A stretch of DNA of 64,000 nucleotides, from contig VSDK01014173.1 of NCBI GenBank assembly GCA_009767595.1, positions 88,704 through 152,703 of the forward strand, given 5' to 3'. Below the pieces are notes generated by a model. The model made no database searches, was not told where the DNA came from, and worked only from the letters and a program-made list of their open reading frames with translations. This stretch comes from Symbiodinium kawagutii. Lineage: Eukaryota > Sar > Dinophyceae > Suessiales > Symbiodiniaceae. This document shows positions 1 to 11,703 of the stretch, piece after piece (position 1 is the stretch's first letter; every line of letters begins with the position of its first letter). Both the position numbers and the translations under genes were made by a program.

Positions 1-10
1 CGCGTTCTTT

Positions 11-160
11 GGGCGTGTTTGGTCGTGGTTGAGGTCCGGCAGCGACCACTGGGCGTGGACGGTCGTGTTTGAGGTCCGGCAGCGACCACTGGTCGTGCAT
101 GGTCGTGGTTGAGGTCCGGCAGCGACCACTATTCGTACATGGCCGTGGTTGAGGTCCGGC
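11..160. repeat. 40-bp tandem minisatellite
   Basis: Three full 40-bp units (21-60, 61-100, 101-140) plus partial units at each end. They share GGTCGTGGTTGAGGTCCGGC followed by AGCGACCACT; the last ten bases of each unit vary. The array runs off the left window edge, so its total size is unknown. Confidence 0.9.
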
Positions 161-207
161 GAGGAGAGAAGAGGAGAGGAGAGGAGAGGAGGAGAGGAGA
201 GGAGAAG
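161..207. repeat. Purine microsatellite (GAGGA)n
   Basis: An almost pure purine tract of GAGGA/GGAGA words directly adjoins the minisatellite. ORFs through it (Arg/Glu/Gly only) are low-complexity artefacts. Confidence 0.85.
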
Positions 208-1623
208 TCAGCTCTGATAAAATCTAACAACCCTCACCTGACAGGTGGGGAAAAATTGATGGCGCCGGCCTGGTGCTCTTCCCGGGATTGCCGCCGGATC
301 TCTTCGACGATGGGGAATTCAGGCCCTCCTGAAGCAGTTCACCTATATCACCCTACATCATATTTTCCATTACCCCAGCCTTAATAAGACATATTCATCA
401 GTTGTCCCCGCATGCATCATTGCATTCTTGTTCAATCGTCGGTTTCCATTGCCCTCCGCCATCCGGTTCCCTAAAACAGCGACTGCTTCCGTCAAAGCGT
501 CAGTTGTTGATGCTCCGGCCGTGGGCGGAGCCCGCGCAAACGGCCACCAGCAGTGGACCCAGCCAGCGGCACCTCCAAGGCGGGCAAGGCCTTGCATGCC
601 ACGTTGGTGCCACGGGAAGTTCTCCAAGGCACCACGATTCTGCAGAGAAGCCTTCGACAGATTTCGACGTCAAGGCGTCAGTGGTGACCCACCATCAATG
701 CCTTGAGGATATTGGAAGTGCAGCAATGACTACCAAGTTAATGGAGCATGATGCTGATGCGATTTGATGTTGTATCCCACTGAGCCGAGGCGAGATCTTG
801 TTCTGGAAAAGCGTCAGGCGGTCTTGGCTTCGGTCGTGGCCGTGGGCTATGGCTACAGAGTGGTGCCGCCAACTGAGTTATACCCAAGGTGACTACTGGT
901 TACACCATTCAGCTAGTAAACCTGATATCCACGATGAACAGTTTCTCAGCATGGGTTGTCATTGGTCAGTCGCCACTAAGTACTAAATGTGAATGTCATT
1001 GTATCGCCTTCTATGACCATTGTCACCTCCTATTGAGGCCCCTCAGCAACAAAAACATGCAATCAATAATTACAGCAACTGCCCTCACCAACAAAGTCCT
1101 CGCGGTATATTTCTTGCTGGGCATTGACGTAGCTGATTTTTCTCTATCAACCCAGATCTATCTCTATATCACGGAATCCCATCCTTAATTGTCATCCTTA
1201 ATTAATCATCATCCTTAATCTCTATATCAGATAGATCTATCTGACCAATTGTATCATGGAATCCCATCCTGAATCCAACGACAATTTGGTTTACGGATCA
1301 AGGACAATCCAAATATCCACTGGACCGTTGCAGTTGATTCAGGACCAATTAGATTCGATTCATAAACTTGTAGGATGTCCCCATCAGTGGTCGGTTCAAT
1401 TCGCTTCATAACCTCAAACAAGCAAATAGAAAATGACTCCGATTGGAGGATTTCTCGAATAGGGATGGTTTTCTGCCACCAGCAACGAATGTTCCAACAA
1501 CAATCACTTAGCTACAACATGGAGCCGTTGTCATCAAGCATCATCAAGAGTTGTTCTAAAACCATCATGAACATTGTTATCAACCACCCTTGACCACTGT
1601 TCCCAAACACTCTTTACCATTTG
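208..1623. other. Unassigned sequence with a GC-rich island at 240-710
   Basis: Bases 240-710 are richer in G+C than their surroundings and open on both strands. The minus frame 370-627 contains a coding-like stretch (TDALTEAVAVLGNRMAEG) and a plus frame runs 428-706. I cannot choose a strand or name a product. From 900 to 1620 the sequence is AT-rich with short repeats (for example CTCTATATCA near 1150 and 1220) and no convincing gene. Confidence 0.3.
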
Positions 1624-1712
1624 GGTGTTTCTCAAAACAGGGGACTCCAAATGATCCAATATTTGTCATTTACAATGATTACTAAGCCAGCCATTTTCGG
1701 TCGAAACCACCA
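1624..1712. mobile_element. MITE-like repeat, family B (degenerate)
   Basis: Begins GTGTTTCTCAAAACAGGGG, the family-B left end, and finishes with CGAAACCACCA, a degraded form of the right end. The interior (ATGATCCAATATT) matches the core of copies at 38081 and 44268. Confidence 0.6.
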
Positions 1713-1812
1713 TCTATTGCTGTCTCACAGCCCCATTGCCGTTGCCGTTGCATCCCAGCAACATATCTTCTTCCTGCCATCAAGGCAGGTGTGACCTGGA
1801 CGTCGCGTCGAG

Positions 1813-1884
1813 CTGTTGGGATCTTCACCGTTCAGCGTTGCGTGGCTTTTTTGGTGGGTTGGTATTCAGCCACAGCCCGAGCAA
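1813..1884 (+). CDS. Candidate internal exon, 24 codons
   Basis: Open frame LLGSSPFSVAWLF to QPQPEQ between a possible acceptor (CGTCGAG) and a donor-like GTGGCG. An overlapping frame from 1790 (VTWTSRRAVGIFTVQ) is equally open, so the reading frame is undecided. Family-A repeat ends start within the putative intron only two bases later. No recognisable domain. Confidence 0.2.
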
Positions 1885-1886
1885 GT

Positions 1887-2006
1887 GGCGAGCTGGGTCA
1901 AGCAGTTCAGCAACCAATTTCATGGCTTATAGTAACCAAGCAAATTATAGGGAAACAAGGGTTCATGATGGGGAACCAGGGGGACGAAGGGTTTTGACCC
2001 ACGGCC
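1887..2006. mobile_element. MITE-like repeat, family A
   Basis: A 120-bp copy in reverse orientation. Ends read GAGCTGGGTCAA and TTTTGACCCACGGCC. The interior AGGGAAACAAGGGTTCATGA is the complement of the CATTAACCATTGTTTTCCCT core of other copies. Too short to encode anything; presumably moved in trans or amplified passively. Confidence 0.8.
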
Positions 2007-2957
2007 ATGTGTGAAGGAAGACATGAATGTTGCATGTGTTCATGCATAGCAACAAAACTATGTGCACATTGGAGAATGGCATATACATGTAAATGCTTTC
2101 AGGAGCGACTGACAAGCAAAACACTGATCCTGGCATCCACGAACAATTGACATCAGTGTCTTGTTGCAACGTATGTTTCATCATGAATTTGTTTGTTGGT
2201 TGGCTTGGAAATCTCATGATTTGAATCGAACATGGTAATAATGATACAGGCATGAGCATGCAAGTAAACAAGAAACGGAAAAATCGTGACGAACAAATGA
2301 TATAGGCACCCCTCATATAGGCCTGAACCAAATAATGGAGATATCAATGAATTGACAGCGGGCTTGCAGGTAGCAATGGTATCGTCATACCGCTTTGAAA
2401 CATGCGCCAATCAGAATTGCCAATTCAACATGGGGCTGGTGCTTTTGTGATGTGTTCATGATGGCATTTTGGTGGTGGTGACGTTTGGGTGGTACTCTGG
2501 TGTCGTTTTCGTGGTAATGTTGTTCTGGTGGTGGTGTTTTGGTGGCAGTCCTGTGGTGGCATTTTTTTTTTTCGTGGTCTTTGTTCCGGTCATGAAGTTT
2601 TGCTCTTCATCATTCATCATATCATCGTCCCTCTGCTTCCACCTATTTGTTTCTTCCGTGCTTTCTTTCCCTCTCCTTCACTCATCCTCTTTATCTCCCC
2701 ATGAGTACTGTTAGACGATTTCAACATGTGGGACCATCTGGTCCTGTAACTAACCGATATATCATATTCCTTATTGTTATTCGTTAATATCCCCTATGTT
2801 CGCTATCATCAATCGTTAATAAGCATGATCTCCTTTAATTCTGTTGTCAATGACCACTATGTTGGGTTGTTAATCACCATAGTGAACAACTATTAGCAAT
2901 TACCACTGATTGGCAATGTGAGTCACTACAATGGTTGGTTGTTGCCAAATAATATAG
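2007..2957. other. Unassigned AT-rich sequence
   Basis: No coding frame stands out. At 2465-2570 one strand is strongly G/T-biased (GGTGGTGGTG words, a T9-T10 run); 2700-2957 gradually acquires the TAGTCAAC words of the adjoining satellite. Confidence 0.5.
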
Positions 2958-3720
2958 ACCTATAATAACCATTGAAATTAGTCAACTAATAGTCAACCAC
3001 TATTTAGCTCATACCTCTATTATTCTCTAATTAATAGTCAGCGAATAATAGTCAACTATTTGGCTAATGGTCAACTAATAGTCAACTAATAGTCAACAAA
3101 TAGTCAACTAATAGTCAACTAAAAAACAACTAATAGTCAACCTATAGTCAACCAATAGTCAACTAATAGTCAACTAATAGTCAACCACATATTCTAACCA
3201 ATAGTTAATAACAACTAATAACACCTGAATAAGAACTTAATTCTACAAGTTGTTACAACTAATAGTCAACTAATAGCCAACTAATAGTCAACTAATAGTC
3301 AACAAATAGTCAACAAATAGTCAACAAATAGTCAACTAATAGTCAATTCATAGCCAACTAATAGTCAACTAATAGTCAACTAATAGCCAACAAATAGTCA
3401 ACCAATAGTCAACTAATAGTCAACTAATAGTCAACCACATATTATAACCAATAGTTAATAACAACTAATAACACCTGAATAGGAACTTAATTCTGCAAGT
3501 TGTTACAACTAATTGTCAACGAATAGTCAACCACAATTTAGCTGACTCTTATTAGTTGTATTTCTATTAGTCAACTAATAGTCAACCACTATTTAGCTAG
3601 AATAGTCAACAGTTGTTAATTGTTGTAACAATCAATTGCTAGGATAGACCACTATTAATTACAACTACTAGTCAACTGATAGTCAACTAATACTTAGGTC
3701 TATAAGTTGTTACAGCTCTA
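2958..3720. repeat. 11-bp satellite (AATAGTCAACT) with 250-bp higher-order unit
   Basis: Dozens of near-copies of AATAGTCAACT run head to tail. A distinct block beginning TCAACCACATATT and containing AATAACACCTGAATA occurs at 3181 and again at 3431, exactly 250 bp apart, so an 11-bp satellite has been re-duplicated at a higher order. The plus strand is strongly A/C-biased against T/G. Confidence 0.9.
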
Positions 3721-3751
3721 GTTGACTAATCATCACCCACAACCACTCCAG

Positions 3752-3877
3752 TGTGGCGTCCCAGTGCAGGCTCACCTGCATCTGGGCCATGTTGCGATTG
3801 CCACGGCAGGACAGGACTTGGACGCCGGGATCGAACCTGAGAGGCGTGGAGCACCGCCCGTTCCAGGAAGAATCGGG
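3752..3877 (+). CDS. Candidate internal exon, 42 codons
   Basis: GC-rich island between AT-rich satellite and GT-rich repeats. Preceded by the acceptor-like ACCACTCCAG and followed by donor-like GTAGTA, it is open for exactly 42 codons in phase 0 at both ends (CGVPVQAHLHLGHVAIATAG early, PPVPGRIG at the end). A competing minus-strand exon (3776-3836, donor CAG/GTGAGC, acceptor CTCTCAG) reads FDPGVQVLSCRGNRN, so the strand is not certain. No family recognised. Confidence 0.4.
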
Positions 3878-4338
3878 GTAGTAATGGTCATGGGTGATGA
3901 ATAGCCATTATTCATGGTTGATAGTGGCTATTCATATTCAGTAATGATAGTGGTTATGAATGATAGTGGTTACGGCTAGTAATACTTAGTGATAGTGATA
4001 ATGATAGTTATTACTAGCTGTTAGTAATGATTGTGGTGAACAAGCAATGGTTAGTGATAGTTAGTGATGGTGACAGTCATTGGTTGTGATTCATGGTGGT
4101 TGTGAGTGATGAGTTATTCATGGTTGATAGTGGCTATTTATGTTCGATAATGGCTATTGATGGGTGATGATTGTTATAAATGGTTAGTAATGGCAATGTG
4201 GTTAAGACTGGTTACCAGCCATCAGCGGGGACAAGTGGTGAGATGCAGCATAAGGGACATGGCCCGTGGACAAAGTAGATGCAACCAAAGCTGAGGCACA
4301 ACTTCAATCACCACGTGCTCTTTGAACAAACTTTACTT
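3878..4338. other. GT-rich low-complexity sequence (putative 5' part of an intron)
   Basis: From 3880 to 4200 the plus strand consists of GGTTGATAGTGG, GTGATGAATAG and TAGTGATAG words, the complement in style of the satellite upstream of the preceding island. No gene seen; 4200-4338 is unremarkable. Confidence 0.6.
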
Positions 4339-4454
4339 GGCAGTGGGTCAAAACCCTTAGTCCCCCTGGTTCCCCCACCATTGGCCATTGTTTTCCCTAT
4401 GAAATTGTTGGTTATTTCCCCCATTAGTTGGTTGATTCATATTGACCCATAGCC
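4339..4454. mobile_element. MITE-like repeat, family A
   Basis: A 116-bp copy. Ends GGCAGTGGGTCAAAACCC and ATTGACCCATAGCC form imperfect inverted repeats; the core CCATTGTTTTCCCTAT is shared with other copies. Flanking ACTT is present on both sides and may be the target duplication. Confidence 0.85.
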
Positions 4455-6719
4455 ACTTGCTCGTGTGGCCAAACAATGGGATTTCAGCAAGGATGGCGAG
4501 GAAAACAATTGTGGGATTTCACTAGCCCAGGCTAATCACGAAACAAGAGCGGCTCGAAAAGCAACAAAGGAAAAACCTTTCAAGGCAACCATGGTGGGGT
4601 CAGATGCAATCACTACACCTTTCAATGGCTAAAAATCGACAGTGCTGGCCCATCAGTGTGTGGGCGTGACATACGATGTGGTCCCAAACGCTGATGTGTG
4701 GGTATCTGGTGCTGGTTCAGTCGCAATCTAACAAATGGGTAGAAACCATTATTGTTGCTTATTATCCCCTATTATTTACCACCGTTGAGGGTCATAGTTA
4801 TTGACCATGGCCGACTGCAACTCCCCAAAACTGAAGCAAATTTTGTGCTGCTCCCATTCGGAGGTACCAGTTATCCTACTTAGATTTGTTGAAATCCTTA
4901 GGCACGTCACCAACATCGTTGAACCCACAGCAAGTCACAACAATTTGGTACTAACTCGGTGACCATGTGGAGGTCACGTTACACCAAGGAAGTTCAGGCG
5001 ATCACAGCGGCTTCGAACAGGACTAGGGGCCATGGATACACCTGATGATTCGTCAGTTCACCTTGTATTCTGAGAAAGCATCCCTCAAAAAACAGGAAGG
5101 GCAAATGATGGTTAATCATTCATTGCTAAAAATAGTAACAATTGCCAATAATGGTGAATAATAGTTTGTCATTATTATTTCTGATTGACACATGCGAACA
5201 ACGGTTAATCATAGTGATATACTATTCATATACTAATTGTGGCAAATGAGGGCTCGATAACAGGTACCTGACTGCCAGGACCAGGATGTGAACTATTGCT
5301 CATGTTTGGAACGATTGGTCGTGCCCATCCAACAAACATGAGCGCTTGCAAGTCATGAAATAAGAATTAGACAATTACCAATAACAAATGGTCTATTCGA
5401 GTGATCTATTCATACAGGTACCCTGCAATTACGGTTATCCGCTCCTCATGCTTGTAGTGGTGCTAATCATATAATGGATACAGCTGTAGAAACTACTACC
5501 GATGGTGTTGTAATAGCCTATTCATGGTTGCTATTGCAGTATACAACCATAGTATTTTTCCTTATACAACGATAGTATTTTTCCTTGGTCCCCAACCGTC
5601 ATTATGGTTATTAATGTGGTGGTTGATATGTACAACAATCTTTCAACATGCTGCTACTATCTTTACAGCTATTACTGTATTAATGGCTTTCGTATCCAAA
5701 ACATATCGATCAGATTTTCTTGTAGTAGCGGTCAAACTAAGCACTAATGACTGTTCCCAACAATAGGGGATTTCCAACAACAATCTGATGGTACAACAAG
5801 CAGTACCGTTGGTGATCAATGAGTTGTAGTAGTGGCTATCCATCCTAGTAGTTCTCCCGACCACTCGTGTCTACGGCTGGTTCTACCGCTTGCGGGGATT
5901 GCTGACAATCAACCAACCCTCGACAAACCAGCGACTGTAGAACCACTATTGGCGATGATGGTTTATTGCGGGGGATCATGATTATTGATCATGGCCAACG
6001 ATGGTTAATAATAGGGGATTGATAATTGGAGATTCCCTCCCATTGCTGACGCTTATAAAGAATTGTTGGCCATCAAGCAACCATCATCAACAAGTATCAA
6101 GCACTACAAACTATTGCTCGCCTCTATTTACCATTAGTAGCCACTAAAAATCACTATTAGCCATGATCAGCCAGTATCAACCATTCACCATCAATATCAA
6201 CAACCATTGTTACCAACCATGAATAACCACTATCAACTACCTTTGTTAACCCTCATGAATCATCAGTTTGACTCTGAGCACTAATAATATTTTCTCATCA
6301 ATCAACCATCTTGAGCCACTAACGTGATGATAGTTGAAGCTAGTGGTGATAGTTGAAACCAATGATAGTTTGAAGAATCATTGTCGCCACTAAAGATGTG
6401 GTTGAAGAATCACCAATCGAAGCGTTCAAGGATTCGTCAACCACATCATTGACCGGCACCATGCCCAACCCTGGGGCTGCGGACTTCACCACTAACGGAT
6501 TTCATCACTACTGGTGACTACCATGACCATCCCATGACCAGCAACTACGGTGGATTTCAGCATAATGGTTCTTTATGCGCTGACTAAGCCATGGGTTAGC
6601 AAAAACCACGACTAACCACCACTAACCACGAATTCCAGCAGCTCGTAGCTGGATTTCACCACTAGCCATTAACGGTTCCCATCACCGGGGCTCCGCACGG
6701 CACTAAAGGCCTGGGATAG
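4455..6719. other. Unassigned repeat-rich sequence
   Basis: No convincing gene. Around 5545-5590 the words ATAGTATTTTTCCTT repeat in tandem. From 6060 to 6310 the plus strand becomes A/C-rich (CCATCAACC, ACCATCAATATCAACAACC), with a short GT-rich patch at 6320-6400. The GC-richer block 6440-6710 contains short open frames but no clear splice pairing. Confidence 0.4.
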
Positions 6720-6788
6720 CCACCAGTACCGAAGATGTCGGTTCCTGATGGGACAGCTGGAGCAGCTGTGATGCCAGCCATCCGCCCG
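6720..6788 (+). CDS. Candidate internal exon, 23 codons
   Basis: Acceptor-like GGGATAG precedes and donor-like GTGAATG follows. The 69 bases are open in phase 0 at both ends and read PPVPKMSVPDGT to PAIRP. GT-rich repeats (GATGGTGAATAGG) start exactly at the donor, while A/C-rich CCACGACTAACC words lie 80-130 bases upstream. Product unknown. Confidence 0.4.
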
Positions 6789-7024
6789 GTGAATGATGGT
6801 GAATAGGCTGGTTTGCATGATCCAAATGGTGGTTAAATGATGGGCTGATGATGGTTAATAGGATGGTTTAATGATGGTTGAATGATCCAATAATAAGCTG
6901 GTTGAATGATAGCTAATGACAAATCAGGTGATTATATTCCCATATAGTTAAGTGATGGGCTTATGCAGCTGGTTGCTAAAGGTTAAATATGATTGATTCA
7001 CATGATAGTTTCATGATCTAAATG
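6789..7024. other. GT-rich low-complexity sequence (putative intron 5' part)
   Basis: Dense GATGGTTGAATGATCC and GGTTAATAGGATGG words on the plus strand; no coding signal. Confidence 0.6.
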
Positions 7025-7114
7025 CTAGTTTCTTGAAATTGGGAAGCCCCAAAAATGATTGGTTTCTTGGAAAATAATCATTTATAAACATACCCCCATT
7101 GTAAGAAACCACCA
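7025..7114. mobile_element. MITE-like repeat, family B
   Basis: Ends TAGTTTCTTGAAATTGGG and CCATTGTAAGAAACCACCA are degraded forms of the family-B termini, and the interior AAAAATGATTGGTTTCTTGG resembles the AAAATGGTTGGTTTATT core. Confidence 0.65.
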
Positions 7115-8483
7115 ACTGGTTCCCCTCCTGGAAACTCACCTGGAAGTCAAGTTCACGGCTATTTTCAAAGGGAAAACTAGCTTTAAATGGGTGGATTTTT
7201 CACTTCCAGGTCAGTTTGCCAGAGTGCAATGGCTAATATGAATAGTCATCCCGATGGTTGGCAATGGCTTCATGGCTTATATCGGTAACCGTCCTATTTC
7301 TCAGTTAACCAGTACCAAACATGTGTCAATAATTCCTAAGAACCAGCTATGGATGATCTAGGCAATGATTGGTTGCGGCTGATGATGATCATTCGTATGA
7401 GAAACTATGAATCACTACCATAGTTACGGGGCAAAGCTCGGAAACCTGCGGCCATGTAGGGATTTGGATGCACGCAAATGTGTATGTACACTCACAGTGC
7501 CGTGCAAATGCAAGCACTGCGCAGCCACGTATATTGGGTTCCTTGCCTGGATCCAAAAATCTCTCCACAATGGCGCCGGGTCTTGAGGTGGTTTAAAAAA
7601 CCGTAATTAATCAAGTTACTTGATTTACTGATCAAGTTCGTAACTTGATTGATTTGCAAGCTAGGAGTCAACTTATCGGTTGTTTGTAACTCGGCCTATA
7701 CAACAAAAAAACCCCTGTTATGGCACTTAAAGTTACATATCAGCAGAAAAACACAAATGCTGAGTTCTTACACTGTTGGTCGAGAATTCCCTGCGATTCC
7801 GCCGGAACCACTTCATTGAGGCGGTGTCATTCCCATCGAAAACAACTGCACCCCGATCAACCATACATTCTTAATCAGCTGCAACCATTGATCACCCGTG
7901 ATACTATTTAATCAATGATGCAAAATTATACAATAGATACCATCAAATACAGTGGTGCATTAAAACCGATCGCAGGGAATAACCATCATGAACAAGTGCA
8001 CACAAACCATGAATCCGCATCACGTGTAAGCCATAAATCCCCTTGAGCCGTGTAAACAGGCCGTTACCACTACAGTATAACCGTTGTGAGCCCTCACTGG
8101 GTGCAAACAGGACACCGATCTTCACGGAACAGTTCCGGTGGAAAGTGAAATTCTCGGGCGCCACCACCTGTCAGTACATGGGCGGTGCTACAGTGCTGCT
8201 TGATCCTTGGGGGGCAAATGGTTGGATCAAACTGCAACAGACTGGAGTGACACTAGGGGAAAACCAAAATCAATCCTCATGGCCGTCAACCAAGACCAGC
8301 TATTAGCATCTATTAGCTATGATCTCTTAAATCATTGCCATCTGCTCAAATTTTTCATCCAGTGGAAGGCCACTAATGGAACCCCTTTGCTTGATACCTC
8401 CCTGTATGCAGAGACTGGAGGCATGCCCAGAAATCCTCAAAAAACTTATCAAATATCTGAACAGTCCTTTCTCGCAAACAGTC
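7115..8483. other. Unassigned sequence
   Basis: Several short open frames on both strands (for example 7720-7911 plus and 7943-8167 minus) but none with domain-like composition or paired splice signals. A CAAGTTACTTGATTTACTGATCAAG stretch near 7610-7640 is locally self-complementary. Confidence 0.4.
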
Positions 8484-8870
8484 CACCATGAAGCCATGAT
8501 GCCCTGTTGATGCCCTGTCATATTCTGGAGTGGACACATAGATGCCTCTGTGGTGTTCATCTCCAGCATCGTCATGTCAGCACTTCGTTGTCGGCATCTC
8601 TGGACTGCCTCACGGAGCTCTTGGCGCAGGCTTTATACTGCCTGCTCGTCATGTCCTCGCGGTCGTCCTCACTTCCAAGCTCTTCCTAGTGACGTCGCAG
8701 CTCGTGCGGGCACGCCCTATCTTCCTGGGTAGCTCTTCGCAGCCTGGCGTCAGGATCCTCGGCACGCCACCGCCGATGAAGCAACAGGTCGAGCGGCGAC
8801 CGCGATCTCAACGATCCTTCATGTTGCAACAAGTATCTTCAACTCGGTACCTGGGAAAAACGGTGTGGTA
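8484..8870 (+). CDS. Coding-like island, frame uncertain
   Basis: A GC-rich block open in two plus-strand frames. One (8542-8871) reads FVVGISGLPHGALGAGFILP and ends near LGKTVW; another, from the acceptor-like ATCTCCAG at 8567, reads HRHVSTSLSASLDCLTELLA. The alternation of frames suggests either two exons or a decayed gene. No catalytic motif or family recognised. Confidence 0.3.
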
Positions 8871-9779
8871 ACGAGAAACCTGTGACAGAACCAGGATGCG
8901 CTACGCTTCCATGTGCTGCAAGAGACAGGTCGAAGTCCTTCCAAGAAAATTCTCTGACACCGGTAGGATTGAAATTTGATTTACAGTAAGTTGATTGAAC
9001 CTTCCTGTTCAGTTGCAGTGTGAGACTCCGAACCAATTGCATCTCCTTCGGCTGTATCTTGGAACACATCAACTTGGAGACCACCAATACGTAGTAAATC
9101 GTAGTAACATACCAGGTTTACATGGGTACATGTGTAAGTGTATCTGTGCACAAGCAAATATTTACATATCAGGAAGTGCGTGAATAACAACAAGTAAAAA
9201 CCAATAGATACTCTAAGTCGGGCAATCGCTATTTGTTTATACGGGGTTTTGCGGCAATACAGCAACACAACTTCATGAGCGGTAGGTAATAACAATGTTT
9301 CAGCGACAGGTAGAAAACAAACAAATAAATCTTCCTGGCTCTTCGAGTTGGGATGGCTGAAAAATATCCGATAGAAATGGCTCGAGATTGTTTAGAACAA
9401 CTCGTGACAGGTTGATCAACCCAAGGTTCTGGACAAACACATCCACAAAATAGAGGATTATATAGGATTACCCTCTGGTAAACTAACATGGCAATGGAAC
9501 ATCCACCAATTATTGACGGTTTACCAGGGTTTCTCCACAAAATATGGTAAATTTCCATTGCTATTTTAATTTACCAGAGGGTATGCCTTGGATTATGACT
9601 GTCTAGGGTTCTATCACGAGCTCTTGGCATTCCATGGTTTATCAATACGGTTCGCCTCCCGTTGGCATGCCCTGGAGTGAATGAATCCAGGGATGCCTCT
9701 ATTGGAATGGTATCTGATGCCTCGAAACAACGGATGGTAGTGTAGACCGTTCTCAAACTATTATGTGCATTAGTCATGC
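8871..9779. other. Unassigned sequence
   Basis: Overlapping frames on the minus strand (8839-9087, 8981-9295, 9229-9558) have ordinary composition but no mutual splice logic. A T-rich, AT-rich interval at 9120-9330 resembles intergenic or intronic DNA. Confidence 0.35.
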
Positions 9780-10982
9780 CTAAACCAATCTGTGCATGAT
9801 GGTCAATGATGCCTAAACCATTATGTACTATCGTAGCAATTATTGAAGCGCCTATTGACCACTATTGTCCTACTATAAAACCGTTATATGCTGTTGTCCA
9901 CCATGATTCGCATTTGCTTTCACCGGACTCACCATTGTCACCAGTACCAACCACTATAATCAGCTGTTACTCTTTAACATCAAGCCTTATTGTCATTTTA
10001 ATCATAAGTACCCATCATTATAATCATTACGATCACTAGTAGCATCACTATAATCAGAAATCAGAAGTACATCAGGCACTGTCATCAATCATGATGCCCA
10101 TTAGGACCTGCTAATAACCATTAAAACTAATCAATTACCATTGTCACCATCACAACCGAACCAGAATCGTTTGCATCGATGATAACCATTGATCATCATC
10201 AACCATTGTGGCCCACTAGTATCAACCATCAGTGGATTGATGTTTCCACTGCAATCATGAGTCACTTCTACAAGTGGAAATCATATCAGTAGCCATTCAT
10301 AGAACAATCAATGCAACTAAGCAATAATTTTTTGATGTTTTTTTACAATCGTACCAACAGCCATAGAACTCATCATATCAAGTAGAGGAATTGCTCACTA
10401 AACCATTGAATATATGAATAGTATTGGTATAATAATCCATTAAACACAGGATTGTATACCAAACAAACTAAGAATGGTTATAGACGAATGTCTAGCAATG
10501 GAGCAGCATTACAATTCAATAATATAGTGACCATTGGTATCAATAATTGGCCCCCATTCGTCTATTTAGTATATCATTCTTGGCATACAAGCAGACTGAT
10601 AACCATTAGTATCAATAAGGCTGGTATGCTAAATTGACCAATCGTGGTCAATTATTGCTACTGAGAATGGCACAGATAGACTTTACCACTAAAAAAATGA
10701 GTGGTCATTAGTATGCTAGTGGCTATCAGCAGGGATACTATCTATACCTTCATACTGACTTGTAGTCCACCATTCAGTCTAATTGCTCAATATTGAAAAA
10801 ACGCTTCTACTAACACTCATTGTGTGCTACATACAATCTACATTGACATGGTAATGCCAATACTGACAAAATTACAGCTCAATGGTGTGCGTATAGCATT
10901 CGTTCAACTCATGCATGAGGTACCGACAACTGAATTGAATAGTACATACTTGAACATACAAATAGATAGTAATCTATAGGTG
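9780..10982. other. A/C-rich low-complexity sequence
   Basis: The plus strand is dominated by ACCATTATGT, CACTATAATCAG and CAACCATTG words until about 10330, then turns AT-rich with ACCATTGGTATCAATAA repeats (10525, 10600). No gene seen. Confidence 0.6.
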
Positions 10983-11076
10983 TGGTGGTTCCTCAAAAAT
11001 GGGGTACCCCTCAAACATTCCATTATTAACCATTTGTAGTAATAAACTAACCATGTTTTGGTGTTCCCTATTCTAA
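10983..11076. mobile_element. MITE-like repeat, family B (right end decayed)
   Basis: Left end TGGTGGTTCCTCAAAAATGGGG with the family interior TTAACCATTTGTAGTAATAAAC; the right end survives only as GTGTTCCCTATTCTAA. Confidence 0.65.
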
Positions 11077-11089
11077 TACACCCCCATAT

Positions 11090-11253
11090 AGCAACATTCT
11101 ACTAGTAGTTGGTATATCCCCTATAGTTGCTAGTTATCATCCCCCATTATTGACCATTGTAGTTGGTATATATCCCCTATGATTAACCATTAACCAGCTG
11201 TTGAGTAGAGTAACCATCTATATACCTATTATATAAGTATACTGTTACCAATA
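11090..11253. repeat. Dispersed TATCCCCTATAGTTG block (family D)
   Basis: Contains AGTTGGTATATCCCCTATAG, then GTTGCTAGTTATCATCCCCC and TTGGTATATATCCCC. The same block order occurs at 11385-11560 and forms the inner arms of the palindrome at 46736-46968. Confidence 0.7.
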
Positions 11254-11354
11254 TGGTGGTTTCTCAAAATAGTGGTGCCCAAAAATGGTTTGTTTATTAC
11301 TATAAATGATTAATGGTGGATGTTTGGGGGGGTCCCCTATTTTGAGAAACCAAC
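11254..11354. mobile_element. MITE-like repeat, family B
   Basis: Ends TGGTGGTTTCTCAAAATAG and CCTATTTTGAGAAACCAACA are near-perfect inverted repeats. The interior TTTATTACTATAAATGATTA is shared with copies at 34348 and 54355. Length 101 bp, no coding capacity. Confidence 0.85.
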
Positions 11355-11384
11355 ATATGTTACATTTATGTCCTATTATTAACA

Positions 11385-11560
11385 TAGTCTACCTATAGTT
11401 GTTAGTCATCATCCTCCATTATTGACCATTGTAATTGGTATATATCCCCTATTATAAACCATTAATAAACAATATTGCCATATGTTTATTATCCCTTATT
11501 GTTAACCATTATCCCCTATAGTTGTTAGATATCATCCCCTATTATTAACCGTCAATAACC
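11385..11560. repeat. Dispersed TATCCCCTATAGTTG block (family D), second copy
   Basis: CTACCTATAGTTGTTAGTCA, then TTGGTATATATCCCCTATTA, then ATCCCCTATAGTTGTTAGAT: two partial D units in the same orientation as 11090-11253. Confidence 0.65.
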
Positions 11561-11619
11561 AACTCGTACAGACTATCTATAGATGACCGTCGACTGTTGC
11601 CCCGTTGCCTCAATGGGAA

Positions 11620-11703
11620 GGTTACCGACGAGGCGAAGCCTGGAGCGCTGCCGCCACGGCGGGGGGCTGGGCGTTCGTTCGAACATGGAGCTGGGGAGTA
11701 ACG
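11620..11703 (+). CDS. Candidate internal exon, 5' limit uncertain
   Basis: GC-rich island ending at a strong donor, ACG/GTGAGA. The frame that ends in phase 0 there reads GYRRGEAWSAAATAGGWAFV then RTWSWGVT. The acceptor is probably CCTCAATGGGAAG just before 11620. Other plus frames are also open, so the translation is provisional. A/C-rich sequence lies upstream and GT-rich sequence begins at the donor. Confidence 0.35.

Noticed and set aside
109-384. 91-codon ORF at the window start
   Set aside because: Passes through the minisatellite and the purine microsatellite; Arg/Glu/Gly low complexity.
2958-3720. Regularly repeated short motif resembling a CRISPR array
   Set aside because: The 11-bp units are contiguous, with no unique spacers, in eukaryotic DNA; it is a satellite.
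3820-3840. tRNA T-arm-like GGTTCGATCCCGGC on the minus strand
   Set aside because: The T-stem does not pair, and no acceptor, D or anticodon stem can be drawn around it; it lies in a candidate exon.
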